Shown here: positions 63,869-64,000 of the stretch, in pieces
Numbering within the stretch: position 1 is the stretch's first letter
Layout of the letters: every line of letters begins with the position of its first letter
Origin: Algoriphagus winogradskyi
GTDB lineage: Bacteria; Bacteroidota; Bacteroidia; Cytophagales; Cyclobacteriaceae
Assembly: GCF_900182815.1 (NCBI RefSeq)
Contig: NZ_FXUA01000004.1
Coordinates: 186,001 to 250,000, forward strand
DNA: 64,000 bases
Direction of reading: 5' to 3'
Program-made: the position numbers and the translations under genes
Notes under the pieces: model-generated
What the model was told of the DNA's origin: nothing
Seen by the model: the letters and a program-made list of their open reading frames with translations, nothing else
Database searches by the model: none

Positions 63869-64000
63869 ATGGAGAATTTGTTGAATAACATAAAAATGGA
63901 GGTGCATGATAATCTATACCTTAAGGAACCATTCAGCTCTGAGTTGGGTAGTTCCATAGTGCAGGAGGGAGCTATTCTCATCCGCAACTTAGGTATGGAA
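63869..64000 (+). CDS. TetR/AcrR-family regulator, N-terminus only (cut by window edge)
   Basis: The visible 44 codons start at ATG 63869 and run to the edge without a stop. They encode a leader, then IVQEGAILIRNLGMEAxx-like sequence, the typical first helix of the TetR HTH in Bacteroidota regulators. Length and ligand domain are outside the window. A palindrome lies just upstream. Confidence 0.6.
   Translation, partial: MENLLNNIKMEVHDNLYLKEPFSSELGSSIVQEGAILIRNLGME

Overview
The window is AT-rich bacterial DNA from a member of the Bacteroidota, most likely the Cytophagales (Cyclobacteriaceae/Algoriphagus-like; inferred from gene content, not from a marker search). Signs of this are an Oar-type TonB-dependent receptor, tandem secreted amidohydrolases, DUF5777, DUF4920, DUF983 and DUF6909-type proteins, LytS/LytTR pairs, lipoproteins with short polar tails, promoters of the TAnnTTTG type and few clear Shine-Dalgarno sequences. 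I see no rRNA, tRNA, CRISPR array, prophage or intact insertion sequence.

Layout. 0.4-7.2 kb: a NarL-type response regulator, a MurNAc/GlcNAc kinase-like protein plus MurQ (cell-wall amino-sugar recycling), and a 1377-residue AAA-TPR-GAF histidine kinase. 7.3-11 kb: a lipoprotein and PspC-like pair, then a TPR sensor kinase with its LytTR regulator. 11.5-16.8 kb: a lone PAS protein, a Cys-rich copper-binding-type protein, a large catalase followed by an ankyrin protein, and a 1.2 kb noncoding stretch full of inverted repeats. 16.8-26 kb: an NPP-type phosphodiesterase with a TonB-dependent receptor, a Crp-like regulator with a damaged C-terminus, and SMC. 26.2-26.9 kb: a decayed GxxExxY gene between inverted repeats. 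27-32 kb: a Rieske/YceI/beta-barrel operon, a GT39-like membrane glycosyltransferase and a WYL-type regulator. 32.5-42.6 kb: a secreted subtilase, an M28 peptidase, an NlpC/P60 lipoprotein and three tandem exported amidohydrolases, two of which lack the metal ligands. 43-51 kb: a probable synthase-dependent exopolysaccharide locus (response regulator, HEAT-like membrane protein, GT2 synthase, YaiO-type porin, an unknown anchored protein, and a convergent LtaS/OpgB-like phosphoglycerol transferase). 51-64 kb: mostly housekeeping and small enzymes (methyltransferase, MsrA, DUF6909 protein, SGNH hydrolase, DEAD-box helicase, lysin-like muramidase, DinB, a SerB-SerA fusion, DUF4920, DUF983, BCCT transporter, DoxX) and the start of a TetR regulator at the right edge.

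How it fits together. Much of the window concerns the envelope: sensing, peptidoglycan recycling, secreted hydrolysis, polysaccharide synthesis and oxidative protection. The points most worth following up are the exopolysaccharide locus with its unassigned fifth gene, the amidohydrolase trio with two apparent pseudoenzymes, the GxxExxY relic with its paired 43-bp arms, and two families of dispersed noncoding repeats (12.7/34.5 kb and 16.1-16.3 kb).
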